From contig JAFGJI010000030.1 of the NCBI GenBank assembly GCA_016929175.1, positions 1 through 11,110 of the forward strand: a DNA stretch of 11,110 bases, given 5' to 3'. This document shows positions 1 through 7,083 of this stretch, piece after piece. Position 1 is the stretch's first letter, and each line of letters begins with the position of its first letter. Source of the stretch: Thermoplasmatota archaeon. GTDB taxonomy: Archaea > Thermoplasmatota > Penumbrarchaeia > Penumbrarchaeales > Penumbrarchaeaceae. The position numbers were made by a program, and so were the translations under genes. The notes under the pieces are model-generated. The model did no database searches. It was not told the origin of the DNA and saw only the letters and a list, made by a program, of their open reading frames with translations.

Positions 1-144
1 GAGAGGATCGATGATGAAGAAATATTAAAGAGCACCCTGAAGAAGATTGAGAAGTTGGAGGAGGATAACAACAGGATGCTCAAGGAGATCCTCCGCATAT
101 TGAGAGCGAATGAAAAAAGAAGAAGGACCAGGGAGGGTAGATAA
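1..144 (+). CDS. C-terminal end of an unknown coiled-coil protein (5' partial)
   Basis: An open frame enters from the left edge and ends at TAA (142-144), giving 47 residues. The visible part is rich in Glu, Lys, Leu and Ile with heptad-like spacing (for example LKKIEKLEEDNNRMLKEIL), so it is probably a helical coiled coil. It finishes with a strongly basic tail (KRRRTREGR). No domain can be named from this fragment. The next gene starts at the base after the stop, so the two are almost certainly co-transcribed and translationally coupled. The Shine-Dalgarno sequence of the next gene lies inside the last codons of this one. Confidence 0.7.
   Translation, partial: ERIDDEEILKSTLKKIEKLEEDNNRMLKEILRILRANEKRRRTREGR
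132..138 (+). promoter_or_regulatory. Shine-Dalgarno site deciding the TTG start at 145
   Basis: The sequence GGAGGGT lies six bases before TTG 145 and matches the archaeal anti-Shine-Dalgarno. It supports this uncommon start codon over the internal ATG at 226, which would remove the first zinc ribbon. Confidence 0.65.
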
Positions 145-675
145 TTGTTATATTGCACAAAATGCGGATCGGACCTGAAAGGCAACAAGGCCAGGTGTCC
201 GGTTTGCGGATACGAGGTCTCCAAGATGGAAGCGGACATTTCTCGCACGGGTAATGCATCGGGGACTGTCCGACCGAAAAAGGATCAGAAACCATGGGCG
301 CCCCCCATCCCAGACGGAAGGAAAGGTCCAAAGATGGATGAAGAAGGAAAGATGGAGGAAAAGGGCGGCATCAAATTCTCTATCAAGGTTGGGTATGAAG
401 AGAATGACAGCGATCCCGGGCTTGTGCACGGGTGTGAGATATGCGGCGGTAAACCCGTCCATAGATGTTTCTTTACGGATATGCCGCTCTGCGAGAAGCA
501 TACCATTTACCTGCAGATATACGATGGGTCCATGACCTACGGTGAAAAGGTCCCGTCGGCTCCCGAGACCGCAGATATGAAAGAAGGCACCAGCCCGACC
601 AGGGAAGAGGCCGAGGGGGCCGGGGTATTCTTCACCATCAAACACTACCATGAATGGAAGAGGGTCAAGCGATAG
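145..675 (+). CDS. Two-part zinc-finger protein of unknown function
   Basis: This is a 176-residue protein read from a TTG start that abuts the preceding stop codon. Residues 4-22 form a classic zinc ribbon with two CxxC knuckles (C4, C7, C18, C21), typical of short archaeal zinc-ribbon proteins. Residues 40-75 are a charged, proline-rich linker. A second metal-binding cluster lies at 97-119 (C97, C100, C108, C116, H119), ending in the motif LCEKH. The C-terminus is polar and without a recognisable domain. The protein has no membrane segment or signal peptide, so it is probably cytoplasmic. The zinc sites are seen directly; binding of nucleic acid or protein is only the usual role of such ribbons. 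I cannot name a family for the whole protein. It is probably in an operon with the upstream coiled-coil gene. Confidence 0.8.
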   Translation: MLYCTKCGSDLKGNKARCPVCGYEVSKMEADISRTGNASGTVRPKKDQKPWAPPIPDGRKGPKMDEEGKMEEKGGIKFSIKVGYEENDSDPGLVHGCEICGGKPVHRCFFTDMPLCEKHTIYLQIYDGSMTYGEKVPSAPETADMKEGTSPTREEAEGAGVFFTIKHYHEWKRVKR

Positions 676-702
676 GACACGGTTGATAATGAGGGAATAT
701 CA

Positions 703-710
703 TTTATAAA
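703..710 (+). promoter_or_regulatory. TATA box of the exonuclease-like gene
   Basis: TTTATAAA lies about 39 bases before the GTG start at 746. Archaeal transcription normally starts 22-27 bases after the box centre, here near 731. That leaves a leader of about 15 bases containing the Shine-Dalgarno-like GAGAGGTG (732-739). Confidence 0.6.
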
Positions 711-745
711 CGACCGGATCCGTCCCTTCTCGAGAGGTGTGTGCA

Positions 746-1309
746 GTGCCGGAATATTACCTGGATATAGAGACCACGGGCCTTGATCCCAAGAAGGACC
801 AGATCATCACCATACAATACCAGAGACTTGGAATGGTTAGCGGAAGGGAGGAAGGAAACCTTAATCTTCTGAAGGGTTGGGAAACATCGGAGAGGGATAT
901 TCTCGAGAGGTTCCTTCCCATGTTCATGGGTGGCGGACCGTTCTCGTTCGTTGCCATCGGTTTGAACATCCCGTTCATGTATTCCTTCATTGTCGAGAGA
1001 GCGAGGATCCACGGACTGGAGGCCCCGGACCCGCTGTACCTTATGGGTTCAAAGCCCTATCTTGATATCAAACCGGTACTTGTAATGATGAACAAAGGAA
1101 GCTTCAAGGGGGCCAGTCTGGACCGGTTCGGTCAGCTGTCCTTCACCGGTGATATGATCCCGAAGATGTACTATGATGAGGATTACCAAAGGATAGAGGA
1201 ATGCATCCGTGAAGAGGCGGCCGAATTCCAGAAGCTCTACCGTCATCTGAAAGAGAGGGCTCCATCTCTGGTAATGGCCAAGGGAATGGTGCAGACGCAG
1301 TTATTGTGA
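746..1309 (+). CDS. DEDD/RNase H-fold 3'-5' exonuclease-like protein, possibly catalytically altered
   Basis: This is a 187-residue protein of the RNase_H_2-like branch of DEDD exonucleases. Exo I is intact: YLDIETTGLDP at residues 5-15, with the metal-binding pair D7 and E9. The region expected to hold Exo II reads AIGLNIPFMYSFI. It resembles the usual N-x-x-F-D-x-x-F pattern, but the Asp position is Met. The Exo III region (EECIREEAAEFQKLY) has Glu where the family has Asp. Two of four metal ligands therefore appear replaced, so activity is uncertain. GTG 746 is chosen because GAGAGGTG lies at Shine-Dalgarno distance; GTG 737 would add three residues. The gene has its own promoter, and its last 9 bases overlap the convergent giant gene. 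Assignment to the fold is fairly sure; substrate and activity are unknown. Confidence 0.75.
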   Translation: MPEYYLDIETTGLDPKKDQIITIQYQRLGMVSGREEGNLNLLKGWETSERDILERFLPMFMGGGPFSFVAIGLNIPFMYSFIVERARIHGLEAPDPLYLMGSKPYLDIKPVLVMMNKGSFKGASLDRFGQLSFTGDMIPKMYYDEDYQRIEECIREEAAEFQKLYRHLKERAPSLVMAKGMVQTQLL

Positions 1310-4300
1310 TGGATCCTCCCCGGAATACATCTGCTGATCAATGGATGGTGTATCTATGGATCCTGCAGTTTCGTCCGGCATCGGCGGATGCTCGGCTATT
1401 TCACTCCCATTACTTGCATCCGAAGGATTTGTATGATCGATGTTCGCATCTGAAGTTGGGACAAGATCGGTTTCTTCAACGGGGGCAATTTCATCCGGTG
1501 TCCCGGTCTGGCATTCTTCATACTTCTCTTTGGCCAATTGTTTTCTATTCCTGATGATCATGATGAAGACCAATATTGAGGTCAATATTATTATCGCGAC
1601 GATCACCAGGAGGATGATCAAAAAGGTATTGACCTTTCCATTGCCATCTCCGTTTTCGTCGTCATCATCGCCCGAGATCCCATGGATGATAATGGAAAAT
1701 GAATATTGAGCCTTCAAACCTACGGAATCCACCACCTCCACAGTGATCAGATGATGACCGGCAGGCAGTGAAAGGTCAACCTGCTCTCCTTCCATTTTAC
1801 CGGCGGTCCGATTTGAACTCCAGACAGCTTTTATCGAGTCCCCGTATACTATATCAGGGTCGGTAGCGATCACACTGGCGGGTTGGGGAGAACCTTCATC
1901 GTATTCATTCTGATGGATAACATCAACGATCACTGGCGCATCGTTCACTGGAACTATCTGGATCGTGAGATTCAATATAGTGGTATATTTTCCATCGGAA
2001 GCCGATAATTCAATATAACCTTCACCGTTCCAATCGAGATCGGGTGTGATGGAGAGATTATCTTCATTCAAAGTACAGGATAGATTTGATGAAGGATATG
2101 CTTCGAATAACAATTCATCATCTTCGGGATCCAGGAACAGATCTTCATAATCGATGAATAATGTACTGTCTTCAACTATTGAGATATTCCGGTATCCTAT
2201 GATAATCTCGGGTTTTTGATTTTCGGAGAGCACCCGAAGATCCCAGCTTCTCGTATCTTTCGAACCCTCGAGATCTGTGACGGTCACCTCGATGAAATAC
2301 CAACCAACATCATTTTCGATTGGTAACCCGAACAGGGTTCCTGTCATTTGGTCAAGGGACAGGAAGGATGCATTCGTGGTGATCTCGAATGTATGCTCAT
2401 CAACGATATCATCATCCGAAACCTCTATGACCCGATGATATGGAGACCCCGCCCTGGCCGCGGGAAGATCTTCGGTCAGGATGACCGGTGGGTCGTTGAT
2501 GTTCTTCACGATCAAAGTAAATTCCATATGATCAGTTCCACCTCGAAGATCGGATAAGGAGAGATCGAAGGACCAGGTGCCGATGTCACAGTCACCGGGT
2601 GTTCCTGATAATGTACCATTGGATCCATCGAAGACCATCCATTCTGCGTCCGTGCTCAACGACCAGACAAGGTTCTCAATGGGGTCATCCGGATCATATC
2701 CGTCAAAATCCATGAAGATGAACTCGTCCTCATCTGCCGAAGTTATCGGTTCCCCCGATATTCGCGGAACATCGTTCACTTCATAAACGGTCAGGGTAAA
2801 ATTCCGATCATCCTTACCACCCCTGTTGTCCAACAATGTCAGGTATATCCAGTAGGTACCAATTTCCTGCTGGGTCGGGGTTCCCCGCAGTATCATTTCC
2901 TGGTGGTCGAACTCGAGGAACGGTGCATTTGTTTCCATTTCCATCGTAAGTATGTCATCGGTGGGATCGATATCCATGACCTCGTATCTATTGAGATACG
3001 GACAGTCCTCATAGGCTGAGGTAATATCATCAGAGACGATCCTTGGATCATCGTTGATGTTATGCACCGTGAGGTTGAATTCGAAATAGCTGCTTTCACC
3101 GGTCATGTCCGTTGCGTTCACCCTGACCTTCCCTGTCCCGACATCGTTGTCAGAGGGTGTTCCGGAGAGATCCCCGGTCAGCGGTCCGATCTCCAGGAAT
3201 TCGAATTCCGTTCCAATGGACCAATTTACCTGGTCTCCCTCGATATCGATCGCATTGAAAACCACTGAAAACATCCGGTCCTCGAAGGCTTCCCCGATAA
3301 AGGGGGGCAAGATCAAGGGGGGAGTATTACCGATGATCAGCGGGTAAGCATCGATGCTTTTGGCATCTCCGTCTATTGGATAGACAGTATCAACTATGCC
3401 GTCAGCATTCCCGTCCGGAGACTGGTGTTCATACCAGTAGTTGCCTTTCCCATCCAATGACCATCTGTTGCCTTCACCGTCATCCTCTGCCTGGCTCCCC
3501 TGACCACCGTTGTTCTGGAAATGGTTGAACTGTATTGTATTGTTGATGCAACCTCCGCTCGGATTCGAGAGGACCATTCCATAACCAGAGTTTTCTGATA
3601 TTATATTGAGCTTGAAGGTCGAAAAACCGCTCCGGAAACCAATACCGATGTCATTCCCTGATATCCTGTTCGCATAGATGGATGAATGATCCCCGTGCAG
3701 ATTCAACCCGAATGCCGAATTGCCGATGATCTCGTTCGAGATTACCGTCGATCCTTCGAGTGTCCCCCACATACCTCCATAATTGAAATTGAGCCTGTTA
3801 TTCTGGACCCTTGCTGAACTCGCCCCAATTTCGATGCCATATTTATTGTGCTCGATAACATTTCCTTCAATGAGCGATCCGTTGCCGTTCGAGATACAGA
3901 TGCCTCTCCATGAATTATATGTTACACGATTACCTACGAATGTGCTGTTGGATGATGCAACGGCACTTGAGATCTCGATATAGATACCATTACTGATATG
4001 CTCGCTGCAATCGTTCTCATTGATATGAACGGAGGAAACATCGATGGCATATATGCCATGAACATGATTATTGGTGAAATTATTGCGGGTCATCTCCAAT
4101 CTGGAACATAATGAGCTGTCTGAACATAGGATGTTCGTTCCCATGATCATGTTATTACTGACCCTGTTTCCGGTGATGTTGATGGTTCCCAGATCACCGG
4201 TGGGGGACAGGATGGTCATACCATACAGGTTCCATTCGAGTATATTGTTGGTGATATTCAGATCGGAGCTCATATATGCCGTAAGACCCACAGCAGAATA

Positions 4301-6772
4301 GGAAAGGTCCTGGTCCCTGATATCGATATCACTGCATTCGATCAATATTACCTGGCCGCTGTTACTTATGCTTTTATTGTTCTGTCCGTTCAGATACACG
4401 AGATCTCTTCCATTGACATGATTGTTCCTGAGATCGTGGCTTCTCATCTGGATATCGGTGGCTCTCTCATCATCGAGAAATATCCCGCATTTCGTGAACG
4501 TGTTATTTTCGATAAAGAGCCTCTCGGATTGCATTATTGTGATCCCCGAACTTGGTTCGGGAAATACCGGATAGCCGGGAAATTCCGGATAGCCGCATCT
4601 TGAAAGAGAGTTGTTCCTGATGGAGCTGGACCTCATATGGTCCATGACAATGCCTGAATAGTTGTTGAGTACGAACATGCAGTTATCTATCCATATGTCG
4701 CTGGAGCCAATGTTCTCGACTCCCAGGAAATCGACCTTGAAGGTACAATCCTTGATAGTTGAGTTATCACAGTTATAAAGACCTGCTCCTATGGACGTCG
4801 AACTTAAATTAAGGTCCCTGATCTCGATATTGGATGATGAGTGGAGGAGTATCTGCCCGACATCTTCCGAAAAGACCTGTTTTTTCAGACCAGATTCTAT
4901 TACCAGCCTCTTCCCGTTCACGTGGTTCGTATCCGGTATCTCGTTGTACAGCCACTGGTCGATCTCGTTTTGTAGGAATTTGAAACCGCAGCCCCTGAGA
5001 TCATTATCATGGAAATGATCATCCTTCCCCATGTAGAGGATACCGTATCTGGAACAATTGATGATGGTATTGTTGCGAAAAGTATTATTGTTGATCTGAA
5101 AGGTCATGACAAATCCATCCACGATGCCGTTCATCACGGTGTTGTTGGATATAACGTTCCGGGTTCCTCTGAAGATCTTCAACCCATATGAATCCGGGCT
5201 CTGCCATATTGTTTTGGTTATGTTCGTTATGGTATTGTTGGATATTGTCGAGAGGCCGATATATCCGAGGCATATTCCGATTTTCGTATCGGTTATGGAA
5301 TTGTTGTTCACATGGAAGTATCCCCCCGATGAGGTATGATGGACCGAGTGATATATGCCGCTTGAGATGTTGGCCATGGAATTATTGTTGATGATGGAAT
5401 CCTTCACATTGTAGAAATTCAAACAGGAGCCGGAGACATCCTTGAATTCATTGTTGACGAAGGAATTGGATTCCTCCTTCCAGTACCATTTCATGGTACT
5501 GGTCTTCAATTCATATCCATTTGCACATTGCTCGACGGAATTGTTCGAGAACTTGTTCCCGTAGATAGCTGATCTTTCACCCCCTATGGCCGTGCTGTAA
5601 CCCTCTTTTATGGCCTTGAATTCACAGTCAAGGATTTTCGTACGGCATATATCGAACTGACCGCATGCCATCTTTATTCCGTTGGACCTTATGTCATGGA
5701 ATTTGCATTGAGAGATGACCATATCGCTGATGGCCATTTCCGGATTGTTCAATAATATGCCGATCTGAACGTTGTAAAAATTCGATCTGGTGATGGCCAG
5801 ATCCTTCGAGTTCACGATCTGAACGGGATACGAACAGTTCATGAAGTTCAGGTCCTTTATCGTCACATCGGTGGAATCTATCAGTATTATCTGTCCATAT
5901 GTTGAATTGATCACCTTGCTGGAAATGCTTTTTTCGTAAAGTATGTCAAGTCCGTTGATGGAGTTGTTCTTCAGGGTGTGATCGCTCCAGTCGAGTTGGG
6001 TGATCCCCTCGAAAAGAAAACCGCAGTTCCTCAGTCCATTCTTTTCGAACGTTAGGCCGCGGCATTCTTTCACCCTTATACCTGTTGAGTTCATGGAGTT
6101 CTCTGCACTGACATCAAAGGAGTTTGACCCGATGTATGAATCGGTCGCATCCTCGATCATCATGCCCTCTTTATTGAAATCAATGAATGAATTGTTGGAT
6201 GCCTCCCATGAGGTATCATAGCTCGATCCGATCGATGTGTTGTCGCCGGTGAATGTGGAAAACTGAATATCCGTACCTGTCGATCGGAACGATCCCAGGC
6301 CGAAATTGTTTTCCACGAACAGGGTGTTATTGATCCTTGTATGATCGACACCCGAGATGTAGACCCCGTAATCGCAATGGGAAAGATTGCACCTTTCGAC
6401 GATACAATTATCCGCGTCCCTGGCAAATTGGATCCCCCACATATTTCCGATGGCTGTAACATCTTTAACCACCACGGAAGAAGCATGAACAGTAATGGCT
6501 GTTCGTTCCGAAACGATCTTTACCTTTTCCCAGCTCTCTCCTCTGATAGTGACCCTTGTGTTTACCAGGATATTTTCATAATAGGTCCCCTGGTGGATCA
6601 ATATCTCATCTCCGGTCGTTGCATTATCCACCGCATTCTGGATCTTCGAATAGGTGTATCCGGTACCCACCTCCAGCGTTCTTGCTTCAGCCTCGGAAGT
6701 GAGAATGACCGGAAATAGCGTAAAGATTATCAACAATGAGATAGAGACTGCGTTGATCCTCTTCAGATCCAT
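1301..6772 (-). CDS. Giant secreted beta-helix (NosD-type) surface protein with Ig/cadherin-like repeats and membrane anchor
   Basis: This is a 1823-residue type I membrane protein. Residues 1-30 are a signal peptide (KR n-region, hydrophobic core SISLLIIFTLF, likely cut after EAEA). Residues about 33-1145 are a right-handed parallel beta-helix with countless N-N-x-(I/F) turns. They begin with the NosD-like YSKIQNAVDNATTGDEILI and end with the typical IDGDAKSIDAYPLI. Residues about 1150-1698 hold roughly six Ig/cadherin-like domains, several ending in (I/V)ND(D/A/P)P. A DDDDENGDGNG linker, one membrane helix (about 1714-1740), a basic stop-transfer stretch (RNRKQLAKEK) and an acidic tail to 1823 follow. 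N-x-S/T sequons are abundant, so heavy N-glycosylation is likely. Such proteins usually act in adhesion, envelope structure or polysaccharide binding; the ligand is unknown. An ATG at 6794-6796 would add 8 residues but lies too close to the TATA box, so ATG 6770-6772 is preferred. Confidence 0.85.
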   Translation of the reverse strand: MDLKRINAVSISLLIIFTLFPVILTSEAEARTLEVGTGYTYSKIQNAVDNATTGDEILIHQGTYYENILVNTRVTIRGESWEKVKIVSERTAITVHASSVVVKDVTAIGNMWGIQFARDADNCIVERCNLSHCDYGVYISGVDHTRINNTLFVENNFGLGSFRSTGTDIQFSTFTGDNTSIGSSYDTSWEASNNSFIDFNKEGMMIEDATDSYIGSNSFDVSAENSMNSTGIRVKECRGLTFEKNGLRNCGFLFEGITQLDWSDHTLKNNSINGLDILYEKSISSKVINSTYGQIILIDSTDVTIKDLNFMNCSYPVQIVNSKDLAITRSNFYNVQIGILLNNPEMAISDMVISQCKFHDIRSNGIKMACGQFDICRTKILDCEFKAIKEGYSTAIGGERSAIYGNKFSNNSVEQCANGYELKTSTMKWYWKEESNSFVNNEFKDVSGSCLNFYNVKDSIINNNSMANISSGIYHSVHHTSSGGYFHVNNNSITDTKIGICLGYIGLSTISNNTITNITKTIWQSPDSYGLKIFRGTRNVISNNTVMNGIVDGFVMTFQINNNTFRNNTIINCSRYGILYMGKDDHFHDNDLRGCGFKFLQNEIDQWLYNEIPDTNHVNGKRLVIESGLKKQVFSEDVGQILLHSSSNIEIRDLNLSSTSIGAGLYNCDNSTIKDCTFKVDFLGVENIGSSDIWIDNCMFVLNNYSGIVMDHMRSSSIRNNSLSRCGYPEFPGYPVFPEPSSGITIMQSERLFIENNTFTKCGIFLDDERATDIQMRSHDLRNNHVNGRDLVYLNGQNNKSISNSGQVILIECSDIDIRDQDLSYSAVGLTAYMSSDLNITNNILEWNLYGMTILSPTGDLGTINITGNRVSNNMIMGTNILCSDSSLCSRLEMTRNNFTNNHVHGIYAIDVSSVHINENDCSEHISNGIYIEISSAVASSNSTFVGNRVTYNSWRGICISNGNGSLIEGNVIEHNKYGIEIGASSARVQNNRLNFNYGGMWGTLEGSTVISNEIIGNSAFGLNLHGDHSSIYANRISGNDIGIGFRSGFSTFKLNIISENSGYGMVLSNPSGGCINNTIQFNHFQNNGGQGSQAEDDGEGNRWSLDGKGNYWYEHQSPDGNADGIVDTVYPIDGDAKSIDAYPLIIGNTPPLILPPFIGEAFEDRMFSVVFNAIDIEGDQVNWSIGTEFEFLEIGPLTGDLSGTPSDNDVGTGKVRVNATDMTGESSYFEFNLTVHNINDDPRIVSDDITSAYEDCPYLNRYEVMDIDPTDDILTMEMETNAPFLEFDHQEMILRGTPTQQEIGTYWIYLTLLDNRGGKDDRNFTLTVYEVNDVPRISGEPITSADEDEFIFMDFDGYDPDDPIENLVWSLSTDAEWMVFDGSNGTLSGTPGDCDIGTWSFDLSLSDLRGGTDHMEFTLIVKNINDPPVILTEDLPAARAGSPYHRVIEVSDDDIVDEHTFEITTNASFLSLDQMTGTLFGLPIENDVGWYFIEVTVTDLEGSKDTRSWDLRVLSENQKPEIIIGYRNISIVEDSTLFIDYEDLFLDPEDDELLFEAYPSSNLSCTLNEDNLSITPDLDWNGEGYIELSASDGKYTTILNLTIQIVPVNDAPVIVDVIHQNEYDEGSPQPASVIATDPDIVYGDSIKAVWSSNRTAGKMEGEQVDLSLPAGHHLITVEVVDSVGLKAQYSFSIIIHGISGDDDDENGDGNGKVNTFLIILLVIVAIIILTSILVFIMIIRNRKQLAKEKYEECQTGTPDEIAPVEETDLVPTSDANIDHTNPSDASNGSEIAEHPPMPDETAGSIDTPSIDQQMYSGEDPSQ
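1679..3325 (-). repeat. Tandem Ig/cadherin-like domain array inside the giant protein
   Basis: About six domains of 85-95 residues follow the beta-helix. Several share an (E)D start, an L-x-G-T-P turn (LSGTP, LRGTP, LSGTP, LFGLP) and a closing F-x-L-x-V-x-x-(I/V)-N-D. The L-x-G-T-P plus ND-x-P pattern fits putative-Ig/dystroglycan-type cadherin-like domains. Acidic clusters (DIDPTDD, DPDDP, DPEDDE) suggest calcium binding. The fifth domain (DLDWNGEGYIELSASDG) looks like the tandem cadherin_5 type. Domain names are from pattern recognition only. Confidence 0.65.
4304..5968 (-). repeat. Three NosD sub-modules (NG...GQ(I/V)IL...IRDL) in the beta-helix
   Basis: The same roughly 42-residue module occurs three times, at residues about 269-310, 616-656 and 783-823 (DNA 5843-5968, 4805-4927 and 4304-4426). 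Each has N-x-(I/V)-N-G, a short variable loop, G-Q-(I/V)-(I/L)-L, then S-x-(I/D)-x-I-(R/K)-D. This is the characteristic NosD insertion between coils and marks three beta-helix blocks, probably from internal duplication. Confidence 0.6.
4558..4593 (-). repeat. Two-copy 18-bp tandem repeat coding GYP(E/V)FP
   Basis: Positions 4558-4575 and 4576-4593 differ at one base out of 18 and encode GYPEFP then GYPVFP (residues 727-738 of the giant protein). The unit stays in frame and forms a proline-rich loop between beta-helix turns. The near-identity suggests a recent slippage duplication. Confidence 0.75.
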
Positions 6773-6790
6773 CACCTCGGATCCCTGCGA

Positions 6791-6806
6791 TATCATTGAA
6801 ATGATA
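6791..6806. promoter_or_regulatory. Palindrome at the giant gene's promoter, possible operator
   Basis: TATCATT and AATGATA form a perfect 7-bp inverted repeat separated by GA. It lies between the TATA box and the predicted transcription start of the giant gene, where archaeal repressors often bind. A further ATGATA is at 6825-6830. No regulator is identified. Confidence 0.35.
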
Positions 6807-6817
6807 ATATATAATCA
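6803..6817 (-). promoter_or_regulatory. TATA box of the giant beta-helix gene
   Basis: The minus strand reads GATTATATATTATC here, centred about 38 bases before ATG 6772. Transcription should start near 6784, leaving a leader of about 12 bases with GAGGTG immediately before the ATG. The upstream in-frame ATG at 6796 is only about 14 bases from the box centre and would precede the transcript. Confidence 0.55.
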
Positions 6818-6839
6818 TTGTCAGGATGATAAAATTATA

Positions 6840-6878
6840 TCTGGCACTGACCATAAGCTTGGGAAACATGGTGCCAGA
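6840..6878. repeat. Inverted repeat A (8-bp arms, 23-base spacer)
   Basis: TCTGGCAC (6840-6847) is exactly complementary to GTGCCAGA (6871-6878). It lies just upstream of the giant gene's TATA box, so it could be an activator site. It could also be the leftmost member of the hairpin series that runs to the tRNA gene. Confidence 0.5.
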
Positions 6879-6924
6879 CCTCGCTAGATCAGTTGAAAGT
6901 TAAATTGATTGGCGATTTAGCTTG

Positions 6925-6969
6925 TCTTTATAAATTCGTTGATAGAGCGTTTTAAGGAATTTATAAAGA
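6925..6969. repeat. Perfect 13-bp inverted repeat E containing two TTTATAAA boxes
   Basis: Arms 6925-6937 and 6957-6969 (TCTTTATAAATTC and its exact complement) are separated by 19 bases. Each arm contains TTTATAAA, the same box used upstream of the exonuclease-like gene. The element may be a hairpin, two TATA boxes usable on either strand, or both. The right arm ends one base before the tRNA-derived copy at 6970. Confidence 0.65.
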
Positions 6970-6989
6970 TGGCGGGCACGTCCGGATTC
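6970..6989 (-). repeat. Second copy of the tRNA-Arg 3' end (same orientation, att-like)
   Basis: These 20 bases match the last 20 bases of the tRNA gene, including the encoded CCA (7123-7142), at 19 of 20 positions. The 5' part of a tRNA is absent, so it is not a gene. A direct repeat of a tRNA 3' end is the usual footprint of site-specific integration, but the 153-base interval holds no integrase. Confidence 0.7.
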
Positions 6990-6998
6990 TGATTATGA

Positions 6999-7036
6999 TC
7001 GAGCCCGACCACATCAACGATGAAATTTGGGCTCGA
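6999..7036. repeat. Inverted repeat B (8-bp arms, 22-base spacer)
   Basis: TCGAGCCC (6999-7006) and GGGCTCGA (7029-7036) are exactly complementary. The spacer contains a smaller hairpin, CATC-AAC-GATG, at 7012-7022, so this arm could fold into a longer interrupted stem. It lies inside the candidate structured RNA. Confidence 0.6.
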
Positions 7037-7041
7037 CTAGC

Positions 7042-7080
7042 GCTGAAACAGTTGTCAATAGAATTATAGGGCGTTTCAGC
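7042..7080. repeat. Inverted repeat C (8-bp arms, 23-base spacer)
   Basis: GCTGAAAC (7042-7049) and GTTTCAGC (7073-7080) are exactly complementary. It begins five bases after repeat B and ends three bases before the inverted tRNA copy, so the hairpins are closely packed. Confidence 0.6.
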
Positions 7081-7083
7081 TAA

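Noticed and set aside
148..651. 167-residue minus-strand reading frame
   Set aside because: It lies opposite the zinc-ribbon gene, which has conserved CxxC motifs and a Shine-Dalgarno site.
6773..6796. Eight-residue N-terminal extension of the giant protein from ATG 6794-6796
   Set aside because: This ATG is only about 14 bases from the TATA box and lacks a Shine-Dalgarno site; the signal peptide begins naturally at the next ATG.
6988..7046. Box C/D small RNA suggested by TGAT-, GATGA- and CTGA-like motifs
   Set aside because: The C boxes are imperfect and the spacing does not give two clean guide regions; the inverted repeats explain the sequence better.
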